DNA of 64,000 nt. Origin: Acidobacteriota bacterium. GTDB taxonomy: Bacteria; Acidobacteriota; Terriglobia; Acidiferrales; UBA7541. The translations under genes and the position numbers were made by a program. The stretch is taken from assembly GCA_003167215.1 (NCBI GenBank), contig PMTV01000053.1:230472-294471 (forward strand). Direction: 5' to 3'. Shown here one piece after another: positions 40,206 to 49,852 of this stretch. Under the pieces are notes generated by a model that saw nothing but the letters and a program-made list of their open reading frames with translations, ran no database searches and had not been told where the DNA came from. Each line of letters opens with the position of its first letter. Position 1 is the stretch's first letter.

Positions 40206-40913
40206 CTAGCGGGCGGGGTGAAGTTGAGGGCGACTGGAGGATGGAACGGCGTGGATGTCGAGAAGCCGCTGCGAGCGGACGGCGCGATGGCGCGCGAGAA
40301 GATGTTTCTGCGCGCGGCGTCCCCACGAGCGGACAAAATAATAATTCAGCGCGCCTCCGAAACCGGCGCTGAGAACCGGGATCAGCCTGCCGGACCATTT
40401 CTCTGCGACTTCCGCGCCTACTTTCACGGCGATGCGGTCGATGATTCGCGGGACGAGGCGTTCGATGGCCTGCTTTTCGACGAAATCGCGGCCCAGATCG
40501 AGTCCTGCTGCGCTGGCGGCGGCCATCCATAGCTCACCGACTTCGTCATCGGTAGTGTACTCGAATCCGTGAACCAAACTTAATTTCTGCAGCATGCGAA
40601 TGGTGATGGCCGAAAGAATTCCCGCGTCGGGAACGATGGTGAGCATGCCGCCCATTCCCAAACCCATGCCTTCGAGCGCCGCGGTCTTCATGGAAGACTT
40701 GATAATGCGGTTGGCAATCGGAGTGACTACTTCCTCGCCAAGATAAAACATGTCGCGCCAAGCGGTGATCGGCAGCTTGTGCTTGCGCGTTACCTGCTTT
40801 AAAAATTTTTGCGGATCAACCTGAACGGTTTCGTAGGCCCGGCGGAATCCGGAGCGCGTGGCGGATTGCATCAGCCGGGAGAGCGCAGACGATGCTTTTG
40901 TTTTTCGTGGCAT
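40206..40913 (-). CDS. EcsC family protein
   Basis: EGMGLGMGGMLTIVPDAGILSAITIRMLQKLSLVHGFEY. Confidence 0.82.
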   Translation of the reverse strand: MPRKTKASSALSRLMQSATRSGFRRAYETVQVDPQKFLKQVTRKHKLPITAWRDMFYLGEEVVTPIANRIIKSSMKTAALEGMGLGMGGMLTIVPDAGILSAITIRMLQKLSLVHGFEYTTDDEVGELWMAAASAAGLDLGRDFVEKQAIERLVPRIIDRIAVKVGAEVAEKWSGRLIPVLSAGFGGALNYYFVRSWGRRAQKHLLARHRAVRSQRLLDIHAVPSSSRPQLHPAR

Positions 40914-41058
40914 GGTAGTTGGATGCGGCGAGCCGCCAGGAAGTGACGGACGGCTCTACTACCCTAAGATTAGCAGGTTTGAGGGTGGCGGCACAAAATC
41001 CCGTGGCGAGATGTGCGGGCGCTATAACACAGCGCCCACACCATCTCTGTTCGACGGA

Positions 41059-44000
41059 TTACCAGAGGAATTTGGCCCCCAGCTGGATATGGCGGGAGCC
41101 GCCGCTTCCTAGAACCGGATTCGAAGCGGCGATGTCGGGAGTGAACTGGGCTAATCCTGCGTTACTGCTACAGTCCGTGGCGCTATTGCAGAAGCCGTCG
41201 GCCAGTTCCCCATCAATACCCGCGAAATTGGGGTGGTTCAGGATGTTGAAAAACTCGGCGCGAAGCTGAAGCGTGACGCGATCGCCGAGCTTGGTGTTCT
41301 TGCTGATGGAGAAATCCCAGTTGGTGAAATCCGGGCCGCGAAAAATGTTGCGTCCCATGTTGCCAAAGGTTCCATCGGCAGGAGGTGTCAGTACGGTTTT
41401 GCCCGAGATGTAGCAGCCTCCGAAGAAGGTGAGCTGGGCTTGCTCCGCGGGGTTCGGGCCAGCGGCGGCGATACACCGCGGATCAGTGGCAATCACGAAC
41501 GGAATCGCATTCGTGGTGGACCAATGAATGTTGTTTGGGCTGCCGGTGATATTCCAACGATCGTTGAATTCGCCGGTAAAGCTGAAGTCGTCATCGAAAT
41601 CGTTGAGGCTGTAGGGCATGCCGCTTTCGAGAATTACGATTGAGTTCAGTTGCCAACCTTTCAGGAGTTGCGCGAAACCTTCGCGACCCGGAATTGCGTA
41701 GGTAAGAGCGAACGTGAAACGATGGCGCGTATCGAAGTCGCTGTTGCCGCGTTCGGCTCGAACGTCAAGACTGTTTTGGGCGCTGAAATGGCGGTTGCTC
41801 GTTGCTTCATCGATTGCGTGCGCAAAGGTGTAGCCCGCTACGATGTTGAGGCCCTTCCAGCTATGAGTTTTGTAGGTTGCTTGCAAGCCGTCATAGCTCG
41901 AGCTCTCGGCATTTCCGAATTCGGTGGTTTCGCCTAGAAATGGATACTTGTTAAAGAAGGGCCGATTTTCCTGCTCGCATCCCGCCGCGTTGTCAAAAAC
42001 TGCGTCACAGGCAGCGGCCGCCGTTGGATTTGGCTGGTTGATGTCGAGCAGGCTGAAAAGTTTTACACCGCGCTGTCCGACATAACCCACTTGGAGCGAA
42101 GACCAATTCCCAATCGCTCGCTGCACATTGAAATTCCAGAAAATCGTGTAGGGCGTGTCGAGATGATTTCTGACGGACGTAATGCTGCACGGTTCCAGCG
42201 CCGAACAACTAGTTCCTTGTCCCAGGAACGGGAAGACTTGCGCAGGCGGAGGTTCCCAGTTCAACTGGCTACCAGAAGGAAATACCACCGCGGCGAAGAT
42301 CGATCCGCCACCGGGTGTAACGCCCGTGGCTCCGGTGGGAATCGCGTTGAGACCGATGCCACCGCCGGCTGTCTGGCCGATGAAGTCGGAAATGGGGGCA
42401 GTTTCGTAAATGATTCCGGCGCCAGAACGAAAAACGGTCTTCCCGGTTCCCCAGGGGTCCCACGCAACGCCAAGGCGGGGAGCAAAGTTGTCGTGTTGTA
42501 CGTGATAGGGCTGCGAGATCTGCTGGCCCACCTGAGCAAAACCGATGTTGGGCTCGAAGTTGGCGAGCAGATCGTTCTTCGCATGAATCACGCCTGAAAG
42601 GTCGTAACGAAGCCCGGCCGTGATCGTCAAGCGGGAGTTAAAGCGGAACTCATCGGCTAGGTATGCGCCAAAGGCGTTCTGGGTAATTATGCGGCGAGTG
42701 TCTCCGACGAGCACTTCTCCATTTTCGGGTCCGCAGGGATCTTCCTGGCAACCGAGGTCGGTGGTTCCGTTCCCGAGGTCAACCGATCCGGCCTGCAGGA
42801 AATCCTGAAGGGTGGGAAAGAAAATTTCGCCTTTCGCATGGCGGTTGCGAGTGTTGTCAACGGCTCCATGACGGAGCTCGACGCCAAAATGCAGATTGTG
42901 ACGGCCCTTCAAATATCCGACGGAATCGGTGAGCTGATACGTTTCCGTGGGCGTTGTGAACAGAGGATATCCGTTGCCGCCGCCAAGTTGAAAGAAAGGG
43001 CCGACGTCAATCTCCGGCAGACCAAAATTCAGCGGGTTGGTGACTCCTGTATTTATGCCATAGGTCAACGGATTGACGTTGTGGTCGGCGGAAACAATCT
43101 GTTGCGAAATGCGGTTGTATCCAAAACGCGCTTCGTTCACCCAACTGCTGTTTGGGGTGTAAGCCCAATTGCCTCCCACGATCTGAGGGCGCGACAACGC
43201 CTGCGACAAGAATTGCGGCAAAAGATAATCGCCGTCTTCCTCCGTTTGCGTGCTGTCGGCAAAGAAATAGCGCGCGGTAAATGTGTTCTTTGCCGAAAAG
43301 TGGTAATCAACCTTGACGAGCACATTGTCCGCGCGGTTTCGATTCGCGAGATCCTGGAAGAGCAGACCGGGGCCGGCCGCACCAGTATTGGAAGGGTAGA
43401 GTTTCGAAAGTGCCAGGCTTAATTGATTGATGGCGCAGCCGGGAAGCGCGGTGCAGTTGGATATGACGTCCGGAATGCTGTTGGTGAGATCTCCGCCGAG
43501 AGGGACAGTGTTTGGACTGTCAGCGAGAATTGGATTACCGACAATGTCTCGGACGCCTTCATAAGCTGCGAAGAAAAATAATTTGTCTTTCACGATGGGT
43601 CCGCCGGCGGAGCCGCCAAACTGATGGAGAATCAACGGTGCGAGAGGATTGCCGACGGTATCGAAAAAGTTTCGCGCGTCGGCCGCGTTGTTGCGAGCGA
43701 AGTAGTAGGCCGAACCGTGGAACTGGTCGGTTCCGGACTTCAAACCGATATTGACCACCGCTCCCGGCTTCCAGCCGTATTCCGCAGTCGGGTGCTCTTG
43801 CGTGCTGAATTCCTGAATGGCGTCGATGGGCAGGAGGCTCGCGGGGGTGCCGCTGACGCCTTCTTCGTTGAGCACGGAGGTTCCGTAATAGAGGTCGTTG
43901 TCATCGGTACCATCGACAATGTAATTGTTGTCTTCCGGGCGCGCGCCGTTGGAGATGATGGAATGGAAACCTCCGCCGGGTGTGCGATCCACACCGGGGA

Positions 44001-44481
44001 GAAGCATGACGAGGTTTTGCCAGTCACGGCCTTGCAGCGGCAACTCGTTAATTTCTTTGTTGCTGAAAGAGCCGCCAAGCGTCGGATTTGTTGTGTCGAT
44101 CAGAGACGCGGCCTCCTCGTTCACAACGATAGTCTCAGTCACGGCGCCAGGCTGTAGTTGCAGATCTATTCGGAGGTCCTGCGCGACTTCAAGACGCACG
44201 ACGCTGCTGACAACTATTTTGAAACCCGCCGATTCCGCCGAAACAGTGTACAGACCGGGTTCGAGGGCAGGCGCAACGTACTCGCCGGTCTGATTTGTCT
44301 CCAGCTCGCGCGACACTTCCTTGGCGGTGTTCGTCACGGTAACTTTCGCTCCGACGACCACGCCGCCGGACGAGTCACGGATGGTGCCTAGAATCCGGCC
44401 TTCGTTGCTTTGCGCTCGTGAACTTGCGGCGATTAGGAACAACGTTGCGAGAATTGCGCTCAGAAAGCGAAAACGATTCAT
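41059..44481 (-). CDS. TonB-dependent receptor with carboxypeptidase-like regulatory domain (Oar-like)
   Basis: 1140 aa; signal peptide; EGRILGTIRDSSGGVVVGAKVTVTNTAKEVSRELETNQTGEYVAPALEPGLYTVSAESAGFK; plug and barrel segments. Confidence 0.94.
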   Translation of the reverse strand: MNRFRFLSAILATLFLIAASSRAQSNEGRILGTIRDSSGGVVVGAKVTVTNTAKEVSRELETNQTGEYVAPALEPGLYTVSAESAGFKIVVSSVVRLEVAQDLRIDLQLQPGAVTETIVVNEEAASLIDTTNPTLGGSFSNKEINELPLQGRDWQNLVMLLPGVDRTPGGGFHSIISNGARPEDNNYIVDGTDDNDLYYGTSVLNEEGVSGTPASLLPIDAIQEFSTQEHPTAEYGWKPGAVVNIGLKSGTDQFHGSAYYFARNNAADARNFFDTVGNPLAPLILHQFGGSAGGPIVKDKLFFFAAYEGVRDIVGNPILADSPNTVPLGGDLTNSIPDVISNCTALPGCAINQLSLALSKLYPSNTGAAGPGLLFQDLANRNRADNVLVKVDYHFSAKNTFTARYFFADSTQTEEDGDYLLPQFLSQALSRPQIVGGNWAYTPNSSWVNEARFGYNRISQQIVSADHNVNPLTYGINTGVTNPLNFGLPEIDVGPFFQLGGGNGYPLFTTPTETYQLTDSVGYLKGRHNLHFGVELRHGAVDNTRNRHAKGEIFFPTLQDFLQAGSVDLGNGTTDLGCQEDPCGPENGEVLVGDTRRIITQNAFGAYLADEFRFNSRLTITAGLRYDLSGVIHAKNDLLANFEPNIGFAQVGQQISQPYHVQHDNFAPRLGVAWDPWGTGKTVFRSGAGIIYETAPISDFIGQTAGGGIGLNAIPTGATGVTPGGGSIFAAVVFPSGSQLNWEPPPAQVFPFLGQGTSCSALEPCSITSVRNHLDTPYTIFWNFNVQRAIGNWSSLQVGYVGQRGVKLFSLLDINQPNPTAAAACDAVFDNAAGCEQENRPFFNKYPFLGETTEFGNAESSSYDGLQATYKTHSWKGLNIVAGYTFAHAIDEATSNRHFSAQNSLDVRAERGNSDFDTRHRFTFALTYAIPGREGFAQLLKGWQLNSIVILESGMPYSLNDFDDDFSFTGEFNDRWNITGSPNNIHWSTTNAIPFVIATDPRCIAAAGPNPAEQAQLTFFGGCYISGKTVLTPPADGTFGNMGRNIFRGPDFTNWDFSISKNTKLGDRVTLQLRAEFFNILNHPNFAGIDGELADGFCNSATDCSSNAGLAQFTPDIAASNPVLGSGGSRHIQLGAKFLW

Positions 44482-44890
44482 GGCCTGCTCCTTTTGCGAA
44501 TGACTCGATTCTTTGCGGGATGAGCGTGTCGTGTTTGTAATCGATTTCAGACTGGGAGCAGGAATGACAAATGCGAAATCGGTGAAAAAATTATAGGCCT
44601 GAAGCGAGCTTACCTAGGTCAATAAGGCAGCTGAGCGCAGGAGGGGTGGAAGACGCCGGCTGGCCGTGAATCCCCGTGTTGATTGGACTACATCCCATAG
44701 AAAGTAACGCTATGCGCGACAAAGTAGAACACCTGCGAGTGGAAGTCAATGCAGTCTTTCTGTATCAGTGCGCTGGACATTTCGGCGCGGAGACTTTTCA
44801 GCACCGTGCGAAAGAAGACTTCTGTTCGGGATTAAAACAGATCCCGCTACCCTATCGAAAGGGTGTGGGGTTGGATATACTGCGCAGCCT

Positions 44891-45919
44891 ATGACTTCAA
44901 AAAAGTGGCTTGGCATTTTGTTTGCGCTCGTTGCTGTAAGTTATTCGGTTCCGTGCTTGGGCCAAACGGTTAAGGGCAATGGATACGCGGCGTATAGCAC
45001 CACGGCTAAGGATCCGAAGGCTGCGCAGGCGCCGAGTTTTGCGGCGGTGTTGCTGGGGGGCCACGGCGATGTGGACGAGGCGACGGAGTTTCTTTGCAAG
45101 CATTCCGGAGGAGGGGAGTTGCTGGTGTTGAGCGCCTCCGGGGCGGACGAATACAATTCTGATTTTCATGCGGCGTGCCCGGGGAATTCCGTCACTACTC
45201 TGGTGATCACTTCGGCGGAAGGCGGAAACGATCCTTTCGTCGCGGATAAAATTCGTAAGGCGCATGCGATTTTTATTTCCGGAGGCGATCAATCGAACTA
45301 CGTGAAGTTTTGGAGCGGCAACGCGGTGCAGAAGGAAATCAACGCGGACGTTGCGCGAGGAGTGCCAGTAGGAGGAATCAGCGCGGGGCTTGCGGTGCAA
45401 GGTCAATTCGTATTTACCGCGATGCAAGATACGGTGAAGAGTCCCGAAGCTTTGGCGAATCCGTACGATTCACATGTCACTCTGGCGCGCGATTTCCTGA
45501 CGATTCCCGCGCTGCAAGGCGTAATCACGGACAGCCATTTTTCCCAGCGCGAGCGCATGGGACGCTCGATTGCGTTTCTTGCGCGCATCGTGCAGGACGG
45601 CTGGGCGAAAGAAGTTCACGGCATCGGGATAGATGAGACGACAGCGGTGCTGGTGGATGCGGACGGGCACGCGCGCGTGGGCGGGGAAAATTCGGCCTAC
45701 TTTATGACGCTCGATCATCGGCCGGAAATTTGCGTGGATGGGAAACCGCTGACGGTCCGCCACGTGAAGGTTTGGAAATTGAGCGCCGGCGCGGAGTTCG
45801 ATCTGAAATCATGGACCGGATCCGAAGGGACGGCCATGGAAGCCGACGTTGTGGACGGCAAACTGACGCTCACCGTTCGTGTGCGTATTGAGAGCACCAG
45901 TGCGAACAGGGCGCAATGA
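44891..45919 (+). CDS. Cyanophycinase-like peptidase (S51), exported
   Basis: Signal peptide; AAVLLGGHGDVDEATEFL, IFISGGDQSNYVKFW, VPVGGISAGLAVQG (nucleophile Ser). Confidence 0.87.
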   Translation: MTSKKWLGILFALVAVSYSVPCLGQTVKGNGYAAYSTTAKDPKAAQAPSFAAVLLGGHGDVDEATEFLCKHSGGGELLVLSASGADEYNSDFHAACPGNSVTTLVITSAEGGNDPFVADKIRKAHAIFISGGDQSNYVKFWSGNAVQKEINADVARGVPVGGISAGLAVQGQFVFTAMQDTVKSPEALANPYDSHVTLARDFLTIPALQGVITDSHFSQRERMGRSIAFLARIVQDGWAKEVHGIGIDETTAVLVDADGHARVGGENSAYFMTLDHRPEICVDGKPLTVRHVKVWKLSAGAEFDLKSWTGSEGTAMEADVVDGKLTLTVRVRIESTSANRAQ

Positions 45920-45976
45920 GGGCCGCTGCTTAACGCTGCTTGGGGCCGGAGTCTGTTCCGTTCGCTGGTCTGGGGT

Positions 45977-46221
45977 GCGGCGGCTTGCCGCCGCTTTCGC
46001 GGGGGCATCCGGGGCGAGCAAACGAAGGCTCGGCGAAAAATCCGCCGAAAGGAAAATTCGTCGAAGGCGTTTTTTATGTCGCGGCTAAAGCCGCGACCCA
46101 CAAGGCTACTCCGGGTCCGGCGGTACCCTTCGCGAAAAGACTCTGAATTAATTCCTTCGGAATTCACGAAAGCCCACTGTGGGGCTAAACAGAAAATCAA
46201 AAGAGCCGGCGGGACGCCGGC
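45977..46221. repeat. Cluster of five palindromic hairpins (REP-like)
   Basis: GCGGCGGCTTGCCGCCGC (45977-45994); TCGCGGCTaaAGCCGCGA (46079-46096); AATTCCttcGGAATT (~46150-46164); AGCCCactgtGGGGCT (~46170-46186); GCCGGCGggaCGCCGGC (46205-46221). Confidence 0.75.
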
Positions 46222-46243
46222 GCTACGAAAGGCACATGGGGGT

Positions 46244-46861
46244 TCAAACGCGCAGGGATTTGGGGCCGCTTACAAAAGGGTTGCCGCGTTCGTAAAAACG
46301 GAGGAGGCGGTGGGCTTCTTGTGTGATTCCGATGCGGACGCTCACGCCAATTTTCCCCGCCGGTTTCGTCGCGGTGCCCAGCCAAAGCGGGCCCTTTGCG
46401 CACAGATCTAATCCATCCAGGCTTCTGGTGATTCGCATTGCGGCGGCGAGGCGGCCGGGACCGCGCGAAAGCTCGGTTAGGCTTTTCGTGTGGCGATGGC
46501 GCTGCATCCACTCGATACCCTCTAGCGGCTCCAGGCCGCGGAGGAGGACTCCTTCGCCGATACCTTCGCGCTGGCCGGAAATATTGAGCATGTAGTGATT
46601 GCCGTAGATGAAGTACACGTAGGCGTGGCCACGGTCTAGAAAAAGAGATTTGTTACGCGGCGTGAGACCGCGAAAAGCGTGCGAGGCCGCGTCGCCGACG
46701 ATATAAGCTTCCGTTTCGACGATGCGTCCGCTCAATCGCACATGCGGCAGATCGTGAACCAGCGTCTTGCCGATAAGAAAGCGCGCGAGTTTGATGGTCT
46801 CGATGGGAAGCTCGCTGCGATGGAGGCGGCGGATGCGGACTTTTCGGCGAGCGGGCATCAT
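46244..46861 (-). CDS. DNA-3-methyladenine glycosylase (AAG/MPG family)
   Basis: LARFLIGKTLVH, GRIVETEAYIVGDAASHAFRGLTPRNKSLF, GHAYVYFIYGNHYMLNI, LSRGPGRLAAAM. Confidence 0.95.
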   Translation of the reverse strand: MMPARRKVRIRRLHRSELPIETIKLARFLIGKTLVHDLPHVRLSGRIVETEAYIVGDAASHAFRGLTPRNKSLFLDRGHAYVYFIYGNHYMLNISGQREGIGEGVLLRGLEPLEGIEWMQRHRHTKSLTELSRGPGRLAAAMRITRSLDGLDLCAKGPLWLGTATKPAGKIGVSVRIGITQEAHRLLRFYERGNPFVSGPKSLRV

Positions 46862-46975
46862 GCGATTCGTTCTATCATACGAGGCGGTCGCGCGCGGGAC
46901 ACATTATTTTGTTAATACCGCAGGCGAGTTGTGGTTCTCTATAGCCGTTTAACCGCGTTGGAGTTCGAGGCAATT

Positions 46976-47899
46976 ATGAACGACAAAATATCGGAGAAAG
47001 AGCAGGCGTGGCCGGCGCTGCCGTTCGCGGAATGGAAAGACACTTGCGCGACGCTGCATATGTGGACGCAAATCGTGGGAAAAGTGCGGCTGGCGCAAAG
47101 CCCGCTGATCAACCACTGGTGGGAAGTTCCGCTTTACGTTTACGCAAGAGGATTGACTACTTCGGCGATTCCCTGCCCCGCGGGAACTTTTGAGATTACG
47201 TTCGACTTCATCGACCACCGGCTCGATATTAAGACGAGCCGCGGGGAGTCCCGGACGATCTCGCTTTACCATCGCACGGTGGCCGGATTTTACCGGGAAT
47301 TTATGGAGATGCTGCACTCACTGAAGCTGGAAGTGAAAATCTGGCCGATGCCGGTGGAGATACCGAATCCGATACGTTTTGACCAGGACGTGACGCACGC
47401 ACGCTACGATCCGGTCTATGCCCACCGTTTCTGGCGGATCCTGGTGACGATTGACGCCATCTTTAAGGAATTTCGCGCGCGTTTTATCGGCAAAGCCAGT
47501 CCCGTTCATTTTTTCTGGGGGAGTTTCGATATGGCGGCTTCGCGTTTCTCGGGCCGACGAGCACCGGAGCGTCCCGGAGCGGACAAGATTACGAAGGAAG
47601 CGTACTCGCACGAAGTGTGCAGCGTTGGGTGGTGGCCGGGCGGAGGCGATGCGCCGAGTCCTATGTTCTACGCGTATTCCGCGCCGGAGCCGCCGGGATT
47701 CCGAGAAGCCGTCATACGTCCCGCGAAGGGGTACTACGATTCAAAGCTCGGCGAATTTCTGCTGTCTTACGACGAAGTCCGGGCGGCGAACGATCCTAGG
47801 ACGGCGCTGCTCGATTTCTGCCAGAGCACATACGAAGCCGCGGCGATAAACGCCAAATGGGACCGCGAGGCGCTTGAGCGGTCCGCTGCCCAGAAATAG
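46976..47899 (+). CDS. DUF5996 family protein
   Basis: WPALPFAEWKDTCATLHMWTQIVGKVRLAQSPLINHWWEVPLYVYARGLTTSAIP. Confidence 0.88.
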   Translation: MNDKISEKEQAWPALPFAEWKDTCATLHMWTQIVGKVRLAQSPLINHWWEVPLYVYARGLTTSAIPCPAGTFEITFDFIDHRLDIKTSRGESRTISLYHRTVAGFYREFMEMLHSLKLEVKIWPMPVEIPNPIRFDQDVTHARYDPVYAHRFWRILVTIDAIFKEFRARFIGKASPVHFFWGSFDMAASRFSGRRAPERPGADKITKEAYSHEVCSVGWWPGGGDAPSPMFYAYSAPEPPGFREAVIRPAKGYYDSKLGEFLLSYDEVRAANDPRTALLDFCQSTYEAAAINAKWDREALERSAAQK

Positions 47900-47979
47900 T
47901 ACTAGATACTCTTTCCCTACATGTTCCACCCCAGAGATAGAAGTGAGGGACATGGCTCTTCTATTCTTACAGCATAGCT

Positions 47980-49821
47980 ATGGACCAACCAACCAATCCG
48001 GGCGGGGGTGTGCCGGGTGGAAGTGGGCCAGCGGGGGGCGATTCACGCCATTCCACTGACCACCACGATACAGTTCTGTTGAGCGACGTGCCGGAGGCTG
48101 GCTTCGCGGAGACTGTCGCGATGCCTGCACCGCGGACCCCTGCTGTAAACATTGGCTCCCTCGCGCTCGCTGCAATCGGCCAGCGCTACGAGATTCTGGG
48201 CGAAGCGGGACATGGCAGCATGGGCAACGTTTACAAGGCGCGGGATCGAGAAACCGGCGAGACGGTGGCGCTGAAATTATTGAAACCGGAAATCGCCTCG
48301 GACCACGCGATGATGGAGCGGTTTAAGAACGAACTCCTTTTTGCCCGCAAGATCACGCACAAAAATGTTTGCCGCATGCATGAGTTCAATCGCGTGGGCG
48401 GGATTGCGTACACCTCAATGGAATTTGTCGAGGGCGAGAGCCTGCGATCCGTGCTGAGCCGGTTCGGCGGTTTGCCGCAGCGAAAAGCCGTGGATCTGGC
48501 GTTGCAAATCTGCTCCGGATTGAAAGAAGCACATGCACAGGGCATCGTTCACCGGGATCTGAAGCCGGAGAACATCATGGTGGACGCGCAGGGAAACGTG
48601 AAGATCATGGACTTCGGCATTGCGCGTTCGATGGAAGCGATGACGCGGATGACCGGATCGCTGGCGGGAACGCCGCAATACATGGCGCCCGAGCAAGTGG
48701 CGGGAAAGCCGGTGGACTACCGCACGGATATTTATTCGCTGGGGCTAATTTTGTACGAAATGTTTACGGGCACGCCGGCGTTTCAAGCTGACAATCCGGT
48801 GGCGGTTGCACTGAAGCATATGCAGGAAGAGGCGGTACCTCCCCATCAGATTGATCCGGCGATACCCGCTTACATCGAGCGCACGATTTTGAAATGCCTG
48901 TTGAAAGAGCCTGCGAACCGATTCCAGTCGATCGCGCAACTGGAGCAGGCGCTTAACGGGTCGGAGGCGCAGAATTTGGCCGCTGCGGCGGCGGTGCCAG
49001 TTCGAACGGCGAACGTGCAAAGGGTTGTGAGCGCGCCTGCGCCCGCGCGGATCGCGACGCCTACGATCGCGCCGGTGGCAGCGCAGAGCAAAGGTCCTTC
49101 AGCGATTGTTTGGGTGCTGCTGATAGCGGTGATTGCCCTCGGCGCGTTTGGCGTATTGCGCGGGATTGCGAACGCGCGAGCTGCGGACTTGATTCCGCCA
49201 GCGCGACTTCCAGCTCCGGTGCCGCCAGAGATTGCGTATGTGAGTTCTCCGCCAAAACCGGTCTCTATCATTACTGCTGCCGCCGAACCCGTCGGGCCCG
49301 AGCCTTCGCGCGTACCCGACGAAAGCGCACCGGCGCCGGTTGCGCCTTCCAAGCCAGAATTTGCGAACAACGCCACGCCTGCAAACCCGCAGCCCGAAGC
49401 CGAAACAGCAAAGGGCTTTTCGCGCAAGGGAGGCGGACTGCGACCAAGGCCGTCGGCGGAAGAGGCTGCGAATACCCTTCGCAAGGACGATGCTCCGAAA
49501 ACCAACGCGAAGAGGCAAGCAGCGAGGAAGGATGTCGCACCTGAGACTCCCGCGCCGGCCGCGACCGGAGCTTCGTATTTATATGTGAAAAGTTTCCTGC
49601 GTGAAGACCGCGCGAAAGAGGCCGAGACCCAAATCGAGGGCCTGGGAATGCCGGCAGGTGTGATTCAGAAACGCGTGGGTAGTGCGGATCTTTATATAGT
49701 TTATAGCGGCCCCTATCCGGACGCGCAGGTTGCGAGCGCGATGCAAAAGCTGGAGCAAAAGGGTTTTTCAAACGTGCGGTCGGTTCCCGTCCCGGGGAGC
49801 GGCGGCAGTGCAAAACAATAG
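47980..49821 (+). CDS. Serine/threonine protein kinase with single TM and C-terminal SPOR-like domain
   Basis: GQRYEILGEAGHGSMGNVYKARD, VHRDLKPENIMV, KIMDFGIAR; TM GPSAIVWVLLIAVIALGAFGVL; C-term SYLYVKSFLREDRAKEAETQIEGLG...LYIVYSGPYPDAQVASAMQKLEQKGFSNVRSV. Confidence 0.94.
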   Translation: MDQPTNPGGGVPGGSGPAGGDSRHSTDHHDTVLLSDVPEAGFAETVAMPAPRTPAVNIGSLALAAIGQRYEILGEAGHGSMGNVYKARDRETGETVALKLLKPEIASDHAMMERFKNELLFARKITHKNVCRMHEFNRVGGIAYTSMEFVEGESLRSVLSRFGGLPQRKAVDLALQICSGLKEAHAQGIVHRDLKPENIMVDAQGNVKIMDFGIARSMEAMTRMTGSLAGTPQYMAPEQVAGKPVDYRTDIYSLGLILYEMFTGTPAFQADNPVAVALKHMQEEAVPPHQIDPAIPAYIERTILKCLLKEPANRFQSIAQLEQALNGSEAQNLAAAAAVPVRTANVQRVVSAPAPARIATPTIAPVAAQSKGPSAIVWVLLIAVIALGAFGVLRGIANARAADLIPPARLPAPVPPEIAYVSSPPKPVSIITAAAEPVGPEPSRVPDESAPAPVAPSKPEFANNATPANPQPEAETAKGFSRKGGGLRPRPSAEEAANTLRKDDAPKTNAKRQAARKDVAPETPAPAATGASYLYVKSFLREDRAKEAETQIEGLGMPAGVIQKRVGSADLYIVYSGPYPDAQVASAMQKLEQKGFSNVRSVPVPGSGGSAKQ

Positions 49822-49852
49822 CAGTTCTAGATACTTTCAGGGGTCATAGGCG

